DNA of 40,010 nt from Scenedesmus sp. ARA3 (Eukaryota > Chlorophyta > Chlorophyceae > Sphaeropleales > Scenedesmaceae), in contig RWJK01001699.1 in the NCBI GenBank assembly GCA_004335835.1, positions 32,958-72,967 on the forward strand, given 5' to 3'. Below are positions 10,459-22,344 of the stretch, in pieces. The notes under the pieces were generated by a model. The model worked only from the letters and a program-made list of their open reading frames with translations. It was not told where the DNA came from and searched no databases. How positions within the stretch are numbered: the stretch's first letter is position 1; the number at the start of each line of letters is the position of its first letter. A program made the position numbers and the translations under genes.

Positions 10459-13400
10459 TTAGAAGCCGCCAGTGCCGCCAGCCTGGCGCTGGAAGTAGAA
10501 CTTCATGCGCTCCTTGATGCCCGACTTGGGCGCGGGCGTGGTGGGGCTGTAGCAGAAGCTGTCGCTGCTGCCGCACAGCTCCAGCTCCGTCTCTGGAGGC
10601 AGCACCACCTTGAGCGCAAGCCCCGGGCGCTGCATGCCGCCTGCAGCTGCTGTGCCGCTGAGGCTGGAGCGGCTGACGGCTGTTGGGCTGCCCACAGCGC
10701 CAACTGCTGCAGCTGATGAGCCCGATGGGTTCAGCGGGGACAGCTGGGAAGGTGTAGTGAAGCTGGCGCGGGATGGTGTCACAGTAGTGGCCCCTGCTTT
10801 GCATTGCAGCAGGCAGTAGGCGCCATGTAAGCAATTAAAATGTGACATATAGAAGCTGTCAACACATCAAATGAGTATATGTCACCTCTACTTCCACCCC
10901 ATCACTGCTCAACTTTCGCAGTTTCAGCGTCAGCGCACACGCTGCAGTAGCAGCAGGTTGCGGCACTCACCAGATTCGCCCAGGCCGCTGAGGCGCTTGC
11001 CATCGCCAATGACCGCCTGAATATCCCTCAGGCGCTCCGCAGCTGCTGCCGACGCTGGACTCAGCAGGCCACAGCTGCCTGGGCTGCTGCCGCTGCTGCT
11101 CACAATGAACAGCCCAGAGGGGCGGATCGCACCACTAAGACTGCTCTTGCCGTTGCTGCTGCTGCTGCTGCTGAGAGAAGAGGCATCCCTGTCGCCCAGT
11201 GCTCCTAGGTGCAGGTGCTGCAGCTGTCGCTGCGCGCCAGTGGGTGTGGCAGGGAACGCAGCTGGCAGTGACGGCACACCAGACGCATTTGGCAGGCCAC
11301 CTGCTGGCAGTGGCGCCAGCGAGGCTGCCTCCTCCCTGTCTGCTGCAGAGCTGTTCTTGCCGCGTGCGCTGCTGCCTGTTGCCAAGCTCATGGTGCGCTT
11401 GAACTCCTTGGCGTACGCCTGCGCAATGTCCAGCGGCAGTGGCTGCAGCAGCATCTCCTTGCTGGGCCTGTGCTGCTCGCTCATGGTGCGCTGCAGGTTG
11501 GTGACAATCCTGCAAGCATCATTGTGAGCAGAACATTGTGTGCAGACAGCAGGGCAGCCGGACAAAGACTGTGTCCTCCGCGACTGCCAGTGGTGATGTC
11601 TGCCATGCTGTAGCAATAGGACCAACAGAGCAGCACACGCAAAGAACAAGAAGCCTCAGGTAATGCTCTCCTGCATGGCATGCCAGATGCAGCTGTGTTC
11701 CAGTTCACCAATGGCTTCTGCCTTGTGCCTGCTGGGCTCTCCACTCACCATGGGTGCTCCAGCAGTGCTGTTGCTGTGGGCCGGACCTCTGGGCTTTTCA
11801 CCAGTGCTGCCTTGACAAACTCAGTCCACTGAGGCGTGCGGTTGGGCGGGAACTTGATCGCATCACTGTACATGATCAGTGCTGCTGTCTGCGCCTCATC
11901 CTCAACCTCGAAAGGCGGCCTGCAGTGCAACAACAGCATGACGCCAGCAGCATCAGAGCTACACACCATAACATGACAACAACAGCAAGCTGTACCACAA
12001 GCTCTTGGTGTCTGGTCGGTGCTCTACGTCGCACTACATCATGACAAAGGCATGGGCTGCTGCTAACCGTGTTGCTCCTCTCCCCTGCCGCACCTGCCGC
12101 ACACCAGCTCATATGCCAGCACGCCTGCTGCCCAGACGTCCACAGGTGGCCCATAAGGCTTCACACCACGAGCCGCCAGTGTGGCCACATCCACAGACTT
12201 GCCCTCTTGGAAGGGCACAGAGGGATTTTTCAGCACCTGCAGGCAAACAGGCAGGTGTGAGAGTGGAAACCGAAAGACCATAATGGGCCAGCTTGTACAC
12301 GTGTTCCTCCCAGCGCTGTACACGCATGCATGCCAGCACCTTGCACAGAGCGACAAGACGCAAAGCTGCTTCGGCGTAATGAATCATATGAGCGCAACGC
12401 TGCTGCGCCGCCTCACCTCTGGCGCCATGTAGTCCAGCGTGCCGCTCCTGCTGAAGGGCACCTCTTCGTCAAACTTAATGGCCAGCCCAAAGTCGCCCAG
12501 CCGGAACTTGCCCAGGCCTGTGAGGAAGATGTTCTCGGGCTTGATGTCCCTGTGCAGCAGCTTTAGCGAGTGCATCTTCTGCAGGATGCGCAGCAGCGGC
12601 GTGATCACCTGCAGGACAACAGCAGCAGCACCACAATTGCAGCTTGCAGGAAAGGTGCAGCTGTGGCTCTGTTCTCCTGCGGGCTCTGCAAGACCAACTC
12701 ATTGTGACAGCTGGCGCACGGCTTGCCGCATGCTGCTCCAGAAGCCAAAAGTGCTTGCTCCTCTCCTCTCCTGCAAGTGCTCCTAGTCAGTCAAAGCCAT
12801 CCGTCCCTGGGGCCAGCTATAAGCACAGCAATCGCAGCGCACCTCCACGCACACCCACTGCTCGTCCAGCAGGCCGCCGTGCATGAGCATGGTCTTGAAC
12901 AGGTCTCCGCCCTCGCAGTACTCCATGATGATGTACACACACTGGCTGTCCTCAAAGCTGGAGTAGAACTCAGCTACATACGGCCCATTGAGCGCACGCA
13001 TGGCCTGCAGCTCGCGGTTGAGCTTGTGGAAGTGCTTCGGGTGCATCTTCTGCTTGTAGTAGGCCTTGATGATGACCTTGAGGTTGCTGGCAATGCACAC
13101 TGCCTTGAAGACTGTGGCAACACTACACAGCAGGGACGGCAGTGTGTGGCGTACAGTGTGCGCACATGCAGGTGTCGCGTGTCAGTAGGTGTGCACTAGG
13201 TGTGTGCAGTGAGTGTGCAAGTGCAAGTGTGTGGCCGCCTGGCAGGACGATGCTTGTCCTGCAAGCACTTCTGCTTGTTTGCATGCTCTTGCAACAAGTT
13301 CAGACGAGCCACTCTGTATCTGTCTGCATGGTGCATGCCCAGGCAGTGCATTTGCTGCCAGGAGGCATACGCGCTACATCTGCTCTTACTGCATCGCTGC

Positions 13401-14040
13401 AACTGCTTGCAGGAAGCTGCAGGCAGTGCTGACAACAGTCGTGCTGGGCTCACCTTCCCCTGTAAAGCTCAACCCTTTGGTTGAACTGACCAATGTTGTC
13501 ATACTTTATGCGTGCTGTTGGCTGCTGGCGCGCCTGCGCTGCTGCCGCTGCTGACAGGCGTTCACTGTGCTCAAGCTGCTGTTTCCGCTCACTAGCAAAT
13601 GAGAATGACTTGGCGGACTGCTGCGTCTGCAGGTAGCAGTTGCTGTCATTGTTTAGCACCGGATCATCTGGCACGCTGCACTTCCTGCAATGAGGTGAAG
13701 GCACGGAGGCAAGAATCCCACGCCATCAGCTGGGTGTACAGGTGCTGCAAAGCAGCTCATGCAAGGGGAAGTGAGGTGTAACAGGATTCAGGCTGAAAAT
13801 TTCACAACTGGAAAAGGCAGCCGATCTCCGTTATGCATGTCTTGTCATGTATGATGGAGCTCATGGCACAAAGCAGCAGCCAAGTACTCACTCTGCTGTG
13901 CTCAAAGACTGCTGGGGGCGCAACGCTGGCAGGGCCCATTCACTCTGTGCACTGCGGCCTACTTCAAATCCCTGCACATCAAAGTCCTTGCTGCCTGCTG
14001 TCTTCAGCTTCTTTTCAAACAGCTCCTTGAGGAACCCCAT
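10459..14040 (-). CDS. Aurora/CALK-like serine/threonine protein kinase
   Basis: Predicted 679-aa protein kinase. Exons in coding order: 14040-13892, 13684-13454, 13122-12843, 12608-12417, 12236-12094, 11919-11749, 11509-10971, 10793-10459; all phases agree. Kinase domain about residues 122-388: Lys146 in KVIIK, catalytic HRDIKPEN at 239-246, DFG at 259-261, activation segment SGTLDYMAPE ending at 284, then DVWAAGVLAYEL and RPTATALLEHPW. The catalytic residues are intact, so it should be active. The glycine loop is degenerate (RGSVATVFKA, lacking GxGxxG), as I recall for the Chlamydomonas Aurora-like kinase CALK, which is linked to flagellar length and shedding. The N-terminal 120 residues are basic with low complexity; the tail from 390 is rich in Ser, Gly and Ala. 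Exon 3 has competing acceptors; only the one before 13122 keeps frame. Kinase identity is certain; the CALK link and any flagellar role are inference. Confidence 0.92.
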
Positions 14041-16231
14041 GCTGCTGGGTGCTCAGCCGAGAGTTGCTGTGCGTGTGTGGTGATGCAAACTGACAGTGCA
14101 GCAAGCCTGCACTTGCTGCTCCGCTGAACAATCAGAGCCTCCAGTAGTTGATGCCTGCATCCAGGATAAGCGGCACGTACAGGAGGCACCACAGCTCATC
14201 GTACTGGGATGTGACACATTGTTAAGAGACTGGAAGCAGCAGTAGGTGCCAGCCTAGAACAGCAACGCCAAATGCGGCTTCATGATCCATAGACCAATTC
14301 ACGTCGTCTAGGCAGCGATATCTACACAAAGCAACCCTCTCATACCTCAGCTGCTGCTCATGACAGGCCCAGTACAGCATGCACTGCTTGGCTACGTGAT
14401 TGGTGCGCGGGCATCAACGCCCAGCACTGCGGATGCTTCAGCGCGTTTACTTCCAGCTTCAACTACAGTGCTGGCCTTTCTACGTAGTTCTGTGCTTCCC
14501 AGAGGTCTCCTTGCCCGCGTAAAACAAATTAGACAGACCGTGACGCACATCTACCAACGTTGACGATTTACAAAACACACATCAATGTTGCTGATTTGTG
14601 CTGGTCCTGTGCGTGCGACCCACAAGAAGGCGAAACCCTAGCTGCTGCTGACAGGATGCCAACTGTTCGTAAAGGAGGAAGGTCCCTTTCAAGACCAAAA
14701 ACCGTGCGTAACAGGATTTTGTGTTTATATGGTGACTGCGCTTGGTTTATGACATGGAAACGAACTCCGGCTCCGCCTCCTCCTCCCTTTTGGACTCCAG
14801 AGGTCCCAGCTTCCTCTCAAGAACTTGTGCACCGTGTGTGTGGCTGGCCAGGCCATGAAACGTGAAGTATAGTTTCATTGAACTTTCTTCTACTGCTGCG
14901 CAACTGCAAAGGATCGTCACACAACTGCCATCACAGATGATGGACAGTGAAACTTGCTGGCTGCAGTGCAGCACTGGCGGTCGGCACTCAGCTGAGTGTT
15001 GCATCATGTCTTCCAGGCCGACTATCTGTAGCGTAGGCACTTCTGGAGTGGTTGCTTTCAGCCAGTACAGACCTTTGCACTGAGTGCTCTCAACAACACT
15101 ATCACCGCTACTGGAATTATCAGAAGGACCAACCCAGCACACACGGACACCCACGCCCCAGCCCATTTGCCCCATGCCAGCAAGTTCAATCACCACCAAC
15201 GAGGCTCAGTCTCTATAAGAAACACGGGTCGCCCTGCATGTCTGGGGAACCAGCGACAGGCTTGCGGGGAAAGAGGGCAACTCAAACTACGTCAAAGCAG
15301 GACAGATATATCTTTGACACTACTGCGTCAAAGCACATGTGCATGGCAGCTCACAACGCATTGAATTCTGGTGCGACCTGCCAGTGTGTTCAAGTGTAAA
15401 CTGAAGGTTGTGCACCAGTAAGACCCACCAGCTGCGCCATCGTAGCGTATGGTAGCCTGACTGTGCGACCCCACTGCCAGTCGCAGTGCGACAAGCACAC
15501 CGTGAGACCGTCTCATGGCAGGCTGCATGTAATGACACCGTCAGCCGGCAGCACCCACGCTTCATCAGCGTGATGCTGCGCACTCAAACTCTGCTGCTGA
15601 CTGCAAGAAAATTTCAGGATCTCACCATTGCAGTACTCATGAACCTGTACCCTGTATATGAATGCCCAATACGCAGTTGATCACCCTCCTTCTACTAGCC
15701 ATGGGTGTTTCTCAGCGGACAGCCAAGCTGCGCGGCACACCTCTGTTGGTGAGATTCACAATGCTTGCAGATGAAGCATCTGCACAAGGGTTCAAAATGG
15801 TAAGCACATCTGGCACAATACACAATCACACAAATCCAAGCATGGCACAGGCAGGTAAAGCATTGCAGGACGTAGCAGTGGAATCCAATTACGGCTGCAT
15901 TGCAGTTGATATGCACAATGTGGTGCAGCTGGAAGCACCCAATGAATTGCAAAAGCAGCAGCAGCAGCAAGTACAAAGCACACAAGAAATAAGAATAGAG
16001 CAGCACCCACAGAATCATTATCCTAACTGGAAACCTGCTGTGTCAGGACTGCAAAATCCACACAGCAACGCCAATGGTAAACTGCAGCTTTGTATGCTGG
16101 ACAGCAGGCTCCCAGCAGTCAGCCACTACTTCCACATTCAAAATGCGGTAAGAGATGGAGTTCATGGTAATTATTCAATATGATCATCAGCCCAATTTTG
16201 CTACCAGGCTGTTGGCGGCTACTCGCGCTGT
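14041..16231. other. Intergenic: kinase upstream region and glycosidase 3' flank
   Basis: Both flanking genes read on the minus strand, so this 2.2 kb holds the kinase promoter and 5' UTR at its low end and the glycosidase 3' UTR at its high end. No clear TATA box is seen near 14041. The first minus-strand TGTAA below the glycosidase stop is at 14568-14572, which would imply a very long 3' UTR, so another signal may be used. A 173-codon plus-strand frame at 15662-16183 was considered and not accepted. Confidence 0.5.
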
Positions 16232-19200
16232 CTATGACGCTGCAACAAACTCATCCTTGTACCAAGGTGTGAGGCCCAGTGAGTTGATCATGAAGCCAAG
16301 CTTGTTCCAGTCCAGCTGCTTCCAGTTGTCCCAAACAATGCCGCCAGTGTCGTGGCTGTTTTCATTGTAGCACCACCACAGCCAGCCTGCCATGGACTGC
16401 GAGTTGTAGGAGCGCGCACCGCCCTGTTCACATTTGCACATTAGCAGCAGATCCAAATAGCGGACACGCGTCACGTTGAAGCGGTACCAGGTGCCCGGTT
16501 TTGTGTTGCTGAAGAGAAAAACACGCAGCATGGGTGAATGGCAGCTGGGTGCTGGTGTAATGGCTCGAGCTGCTGCAGATATGTAGATGTCAGCAAGCAG
16601 TATCACGTGCAGCTTCAGTCACATTTGCGGCACGGTTGCCACTCACCCGTGCGTTGATGAAGTCAGCAAAATCTGCCATCCACTGTTTGTCACTCCAATC
16701 CGACAGGAAGGATCCGGTCTCGCCGATCACAACAGGGAAGACTGTGCATTTGCCATCATTGCAGTAGCCTTGTGTCTGCAGGTAGCCAAATGCAATCGAG
16801 CTCTGCTGCCACAGGGAGTCGCCCAGAAAGCTGGCCTTGGTGACTGAGGGTGGGTAAACATGGGGCGACATGACGACCTGGGCATGGCATGAGGAGTGAG
16901 GTGTACGTGATGTAACAACAAACACAAATAATATAGGCGGCTAGAGCGTTTTTGGGTTCAACTTTTGCTGGAAAAACGTGTAATTGATTGAGAGCAGTGC
17001 TTTGAATGTAGCACAACAACAGCAACAGCATTTAGACGTTGATGTTGATGCAGAGAGCACTCCTTAGTCCCCTGCATCATGCTATACCTGCAGAGCACAG
17101 GCTGCGCAGACCCACCTTGTTGACGTAGGGCTTGGAGACCAGCTGTCTGAAGAAGTAGTTGGCATCTGAAATACCATACTTTCTGATGATATTTGTGTCG
17201 GTGATGAAGCCGTTGCCCCTGCAAACCAAACGCACGCTTGTACTTGCAGGGGCTAATGCACATATGCAACTGCTGTTGATACAGTTGACTGTACAGGCTG
17301 TGCGGTGTTTTCTGAAGGTTTGGCAGCTGACAGAGAACAGCCAATAACTTGCTGTAACGATACTCTAAAGCAAAGCTTACCAGTTGAGACCAAAGTTGTT
17401 CTGTCCTGTGCCTGCACACAACAGGCGGGGCAGTTGCAAAAAGGCATGACATCAGAATACAGACAGATGCTGCGGAACAGCATGCAAGGTATGTCTCACC
17501 CATTGATATGCTACTAATCTTCACTGCAAATGATTCACGCTTGTGAGTCTGCTGCTGTTGCTGCTGCTACTGCTGTATGCAATAAGGCTGGCATTGCTGT
17601 GCGCACCTTCCAGAATGTACAGCAGCCCTTCTGGCACCATGGAATGTAGAGCATCGAGGGTTTCCAGGTACAGTTCACGAGCGCCTGGATGCCCTGAAGA
17701 AGGCTCCCACTTGATGCCCATGGAATCTGGCTCATTCATAACATCAATGAAGACTCTGCAAACAGTAGAACAGTAAAGTATTGCCTGCCAGGCAATGCCA
17801 TGCATGGAGAAGTGGCCCAAGAGTACTAGGATGCATGTATCTGGTTGGTTAGACTGTAGCACATGTCTGCTTGGTTTGTGACCATGCTCAACAGAGCCCT
17901 AATGTACAGTTCCATGCCTTTGCAGCATCACCCACCTGCCCTTGATGTCTTCCTCCCAGTTGTTCACAGACTTCACCCTGCTGACAAGGCTTCTCCATTT
18001 GCACACAAACTCTTTGACATTGTACGCTTGCGGCTCTGTGCCCTGCAAAACATACGCATCCAGCCAAAGTGTTACATTGATGTAGGCATTTGCGTACGGC
18101 ATTGCTCTGCCAGTCGTGAACAGCCAAGGCAGGTCCCATTGACAGTTGGCAGGAAATTGATGCCAGGTTCTGCCAAGCCTCACCATGGGCTGGTAGTCCA
18201 GCATGACGTACATCCCTTGGCTGACGATGGTCTGAATAGTGTACATCAGCCTTGCATAGGTGCTGGAGGATGGCAGGTAGCTGTACTCATGCGCAGGGTG
18301 CGATAGTTGACAACGGGAGGATGGATACTGGCAGGTGTAAGTACATTTGCCATGTTGCAATTGCGCACATTGTGAGAGAATGCTGCTGCTGCTGTCGCGG
18401 CTGCTGCTCATTGGTTTGCTTGCAGCTGCTGCATGCAGTTTTGGGTGATGGCGCTCAGACCGCACCGGCCGCCTTCACATTGCTCACTTGTTGCAGTAGC
18501 CGCTGTTGCGCTGGATTGCTGCATTGTTTTGTGGCAACTGCTTCTTCGTCCACATGCCCGGCGCCATCAGGCGGCGGCGCTTGTCCTCTGTGCTCATGTC
18601 CCAGCACTTGACAGTCTGCAGGCGCCATTGCAATCAGCATGCCTGTCAGCTTACAGGAGCCTCACACAGACTGTAACCCACTTTCCTGCAAACATTCAAA
18701 AATGCATGCCTGCACACAAGCGTGTATACCACGTGATCCACCCACAGCTGCACTTACGTAGTCTTTTGGGTACTGCTCGTCAAGGTCGCGGTAGCGGAAA
18801 GGCAAGCGGATGATGTTGAAGCCCAGCATCCTGCAAAGGGGTGCCATGGCAGCAGTCATACACATGCCAGGTCAGCATACCAAGGGTGGCTAAACCAGGC
18901 TCACTGTCATTTACACATGGAAAACATACAATTGGGTCAAGCAGCCCCATGACACTATCATGTGGCGCACTATGCATGCGGTTTCCCTTTTTGACAGGTC
19001 CTCGTTGAAATTTGTGCTTGTATGCTGTCGCAGCATGGCAGACAGCATGTGCTGAACTGCAGAAGACAAAGTCTTATGGCAGCCGTGAGTTACTACGGCA
19101 ACCAAGATATGCACACTTGCCTGAGCTGGTAGACGATGGTTGCAAAATCTGTTTGGGCATCTGCACCGCCGTAGTTCAAGCCGTCCACCATCTGGCGTGC

Positions 19201-20689
19201 CTGCAGGAACAGAAGACACAGCTCAACAGATAACATGACCACTGGTGTTCAAGCTGTACAAATAAGGCAGCATGAAAAGCACTTGTACAAGCTGGGCCAT
19301 GACAGGTGACAACTGCTGTAGTTTGTGCCGTGCAATATACTCACTACATTGTAGCCAAACCAGTTAATGCCCCTGAGCTGTACTTGCTCATCAGTCCCAG
19401 CAGCCACGATCTGACTGCCACGGATCTCCAGGGGCTTTGGGGGGTTGCCTCGTGGAGGAGCTGCAGCAATCAACAAAAAGATAGGGCCTTGTAAGTGCCT
19501 ACTTGTTCGTGTGCACGACACATGCTGCAACTTAACACCGTCAACAGCAATGACAGCAGTGCTGATGGTGTTGTTGCTGGCGCTCACACAAGCACTGTCG
19601 CCAAGCAGTACCCAGCTACCTGGTGCCTGATTGCCAGTGGGCTCGCAGCGTGACCATTCATCTGTCTTGTATACACATATGTCACCAGGTGTGGAGCAGC
19701 ACTTGCGGTCACCACATGAGTCCCATGTGCCAGCATATGTTTCGCAGGTGTGCGACTCTGTGTAGCGGTCCAAGGGCTCACAGCGCCACCAGTTGTCGTT
19801 TTGGCGTGTGCAGACATCCCCGCTGTTGCAGCAATGACCTTTCCAAGGGACGTTGCAATTGGAGGTGCTGCCAGGGCAGTTATGTTTGCCACCGCACGCA
19901 CCCCACGTCTCAATCTTGTTCCAACATGCTGCAGCAGCAGTAGCAGCATAGGAGCAGCATGACAGCAGCATTAGCATCAGCAGGATTGCAGAAACAGCAG
20001 CGCAGGAGATGCAAATGCAATCTCATATTTCAGCACATGTACACAGTCGGCACTGCATAAGCTGCATCTCACCATTGTCCCTGGGTTCGCAGCGCCACCA
20101 CTGGGGGTTCTGCCTCACACAGACATCACCCTTCTTGCACTGAACGTCTGGCCATTGGTGGTCGCAATTGGACGTTCCTGCAGGCGCGACATTCAAATGC
20201 ATCTTTGCAACATCAGCATGCCAGTTGGGCAGCAACATGTGGTGGCAACAAGTGCGTATGCAACCAAGCAGCCTGGCCATGTTCTGATAAGAAAGCCACC
20301 CCGCTCACCACAAGGGCAGAACTGTGAGCCCCCACAGTTGCTCCAGGACTCTGCTGTCCAGCCTGCGTTGCACAACAATTGCCAAGCGTCAGAGATGCAG
20401 GGGTGAGAAGCGTGACAGCTGCCACATCGGTCTATGGCTGCTTGGCAGTACAGCAGTAGCGCTACTGTAGCACGAAGGGCCCTCTGCAACCTCTGCTTTG
20501 TTGAACCCGCCCTTACTTTGCCCAAGCACGCCTGTTGCGCCTAATATGGCATACAGAAGCAAGACTCCCAGCAAGGACCTGCACAGGGCGTGGATAATGC
20601 CATCGCCGAGACTCAAAACGCGTGAGCCTGCATTCACGAGCGCGCTAGCTGCTGCGCCTGGCAGCACACAAAACTTACTTTGACAACAT
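16232..20689 (-). CDS. Family 5 glycoside hydrolase with N-terminal CBM1-like modules
   Basis: Predicted secreted or anchored beta-glucan hydrolase (cellulase type), about 673 aa. Exons: 20689-20679, 20611-20517, 20362-20309, 20177-20073, 19928-19620, 19460-19345, 19200-19121, 18830-18758, 18615-18488, 18280-17936, 17755-17607, 17411-17381, 17218-17116, 16877-16647, 16423-16232; phases agree. A hydrophobic signal or anchor lies at residues 15-34. Three Cys/Trp-rich modules follow (about 36-85, 89-140, 145-180), sharing W-x-x-CG and GDxCxxxxxxWxRCEP, which recalls fungal-type CBM1. The GH5 domain runs from RGINWFGYNVV (about 217) to LGLTPWY. The acid/base Glu is in DVMNEP (E447) and the nucleophile in VIGETGS (E586). 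The intron after 19121 has a GC donor. The 11-base first exon is weak: the main first exon has no in-frame ATG, so the true N-terminus is uncertain. Substrate is inferred. Confidence 0.9.
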
Positions 20690-22344
20690 TATAGCTTAGT
20701 TGTGCTGCGTGTGGGGGCAAAACAATGCAGAACACCCTTCACTGCTCCAGTCAGGCTAGCCACGGTCAACTGCTGTAGCAGTAGCGGTTGCTACGCGTCC
20801 CAGTAGCGATCGTTGAAAACGCTTTTGACAATTTACATAACTCTATTGCTGAGCTAAAACGCTCCTTGACCATTTTGTATCCAGAGCTCAGCTTGTTGCT
20901 TTGTCAAAACCTCCACTGGAACCCTGCATGCCCCATTTCTGCCCACTTCCATGTACTGGTTAATTGCTGCAGGAGTTGCGATGTAGCCGTCCTCTGTAAC
21001 GATCCACTCGTTGTTCGTGCTGTAATGTAGCATTATGCTTACCAAAACGCTGGTGCTGTGCCCAAGGGCCGCTGCCGGCAAGGTTGCTGTGAACTGTTTG
21101 CACTTCCCAGAACCTGTAGCTGTGATTGCATACTGCCAATAGTAACGCCTCAAGCCTGGTATCTTCTAAAAAAATGAGTAGACGTGTGCTAATAATTCTC
21201 AGAAACTGACACATCATGATTACAAGCAGCCGGCTTTCTGTCATGAGCCACAGTATTTGCCCTGCAGTGGCACGTGTCGCTGTGCACAAGGCCACGGATC
21301 GACGACAAACTGTCAACTGTCGCCACGACAGGCTTAGCTACAGGCAGCTGGGAGTCGGTAACTGGTGTGGCTGGGCACTGTTGCAGCTTGGCCACTAACT
21401 GGCTGGCCTCACATCAGTGCTCTGGACAGCATGCTGTTCGGCACAGCACACGTCCTATGCACAAGCACTGCTCCATTGCGCTGCTGTCCCAGTATATAAG
21501 GATTACAACGTGCAAGCAGGTCAATCAATGCAAGCGCATGCAAGATAATGCGTACTCACATAGCAAGAAGGGGGCCCCCCGGACCAGCATGGCGCCATGG
21601 CGCCGGCTACTTCAACTTCAATGGTGTGGTGCTGCTGCTCCTCCTACTTCCCCCTCCCAGGATAAGCATTGTGTCTTGAATGCAGCAGCGTGCCTTGAGA
21701 TGAACAATCATTCATGCAGCTGGCAAGAGGGCTATCCAGCAAGTCCTGGCAGCACTTACTGAACGTCCTCGTCGTCCAGTCAGCTGTCTCAAAGGCATCG
21801 CACCAATAAGAACTACAAGTTGCAGGCACAGGCAGGCCTAGCTATGCTGCACACAGCTGTCTGCAGCAATTGAATGTGCAAACCCACCGTACGTATGATA
21901 ATGAAAAGTTCCTAGACGCAGGACTATGGCGACAAGTATGGTACAGGTGTCACGCTGCAGGATGGAATGCGCTAATGCCTCAGAAAGGCATACTCTTGTC
22001 ATCACTAAAGCAACAATTTGCTGTCCTGCAAAGGTTTCAAAGCAGGACAACATCATTCTTGACAGATCCTGTCAGGCCAAGTCCACAGCACCAAATAGCA
22101 GGCTATTCCATCTGGATCTGCAACAGCAAGTATGCCACTATACACTAAGCCCCACTCCTACATTATACGCTCCAAAAAACATCTCGGCATTTCACTGCAG
22201 CATGCTGTGCGATCAGTGGCTGCCGCCGTCTGCCACCGTCTGCCGCAACGTATGGCACAACGCGGAGCACAACTGCAGCAGCTGTGCAATCGGCCACACG
22301 CTAGCTGGTGACCACCACAGCCATGCACCCAATGCAGCGCAGCA
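20690..22344. other. Intergenic: glycosidase upstream region and antiporter 3' flank
   Basis: No gene is supported in this 1.65 kb. It must contain the glycosidase promoter and, at the high end, the antiporter 3' UTR. A TATATAAG-like sequence is present near 21492-21499 on the plus strand, about 800 bases from the glycosidase start, so it is not a convincing core promoter for it. A minus-strand TGTAA occurs at 21503-21507. Open frames of up to 162 codons are present but resemble nothing known and lack ATG starts or splice partners. Confidence 0.45.

Noticed and set aside
15662..16183. 173-codon ATG frame on the plus strand with a hydrophobic beginning
   Set aside because: It lies antisense to the glycosidase 3' flank, contains a CAG run, matches no family I know, and one frame of this length is expected by chance in 40 kb of such sequence.
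21274..21762. 162-codon plus-strand frame between the glycosidase and the antiporter
   Set aside because: No ATG at its start, no recognisable domain and no splice partners.
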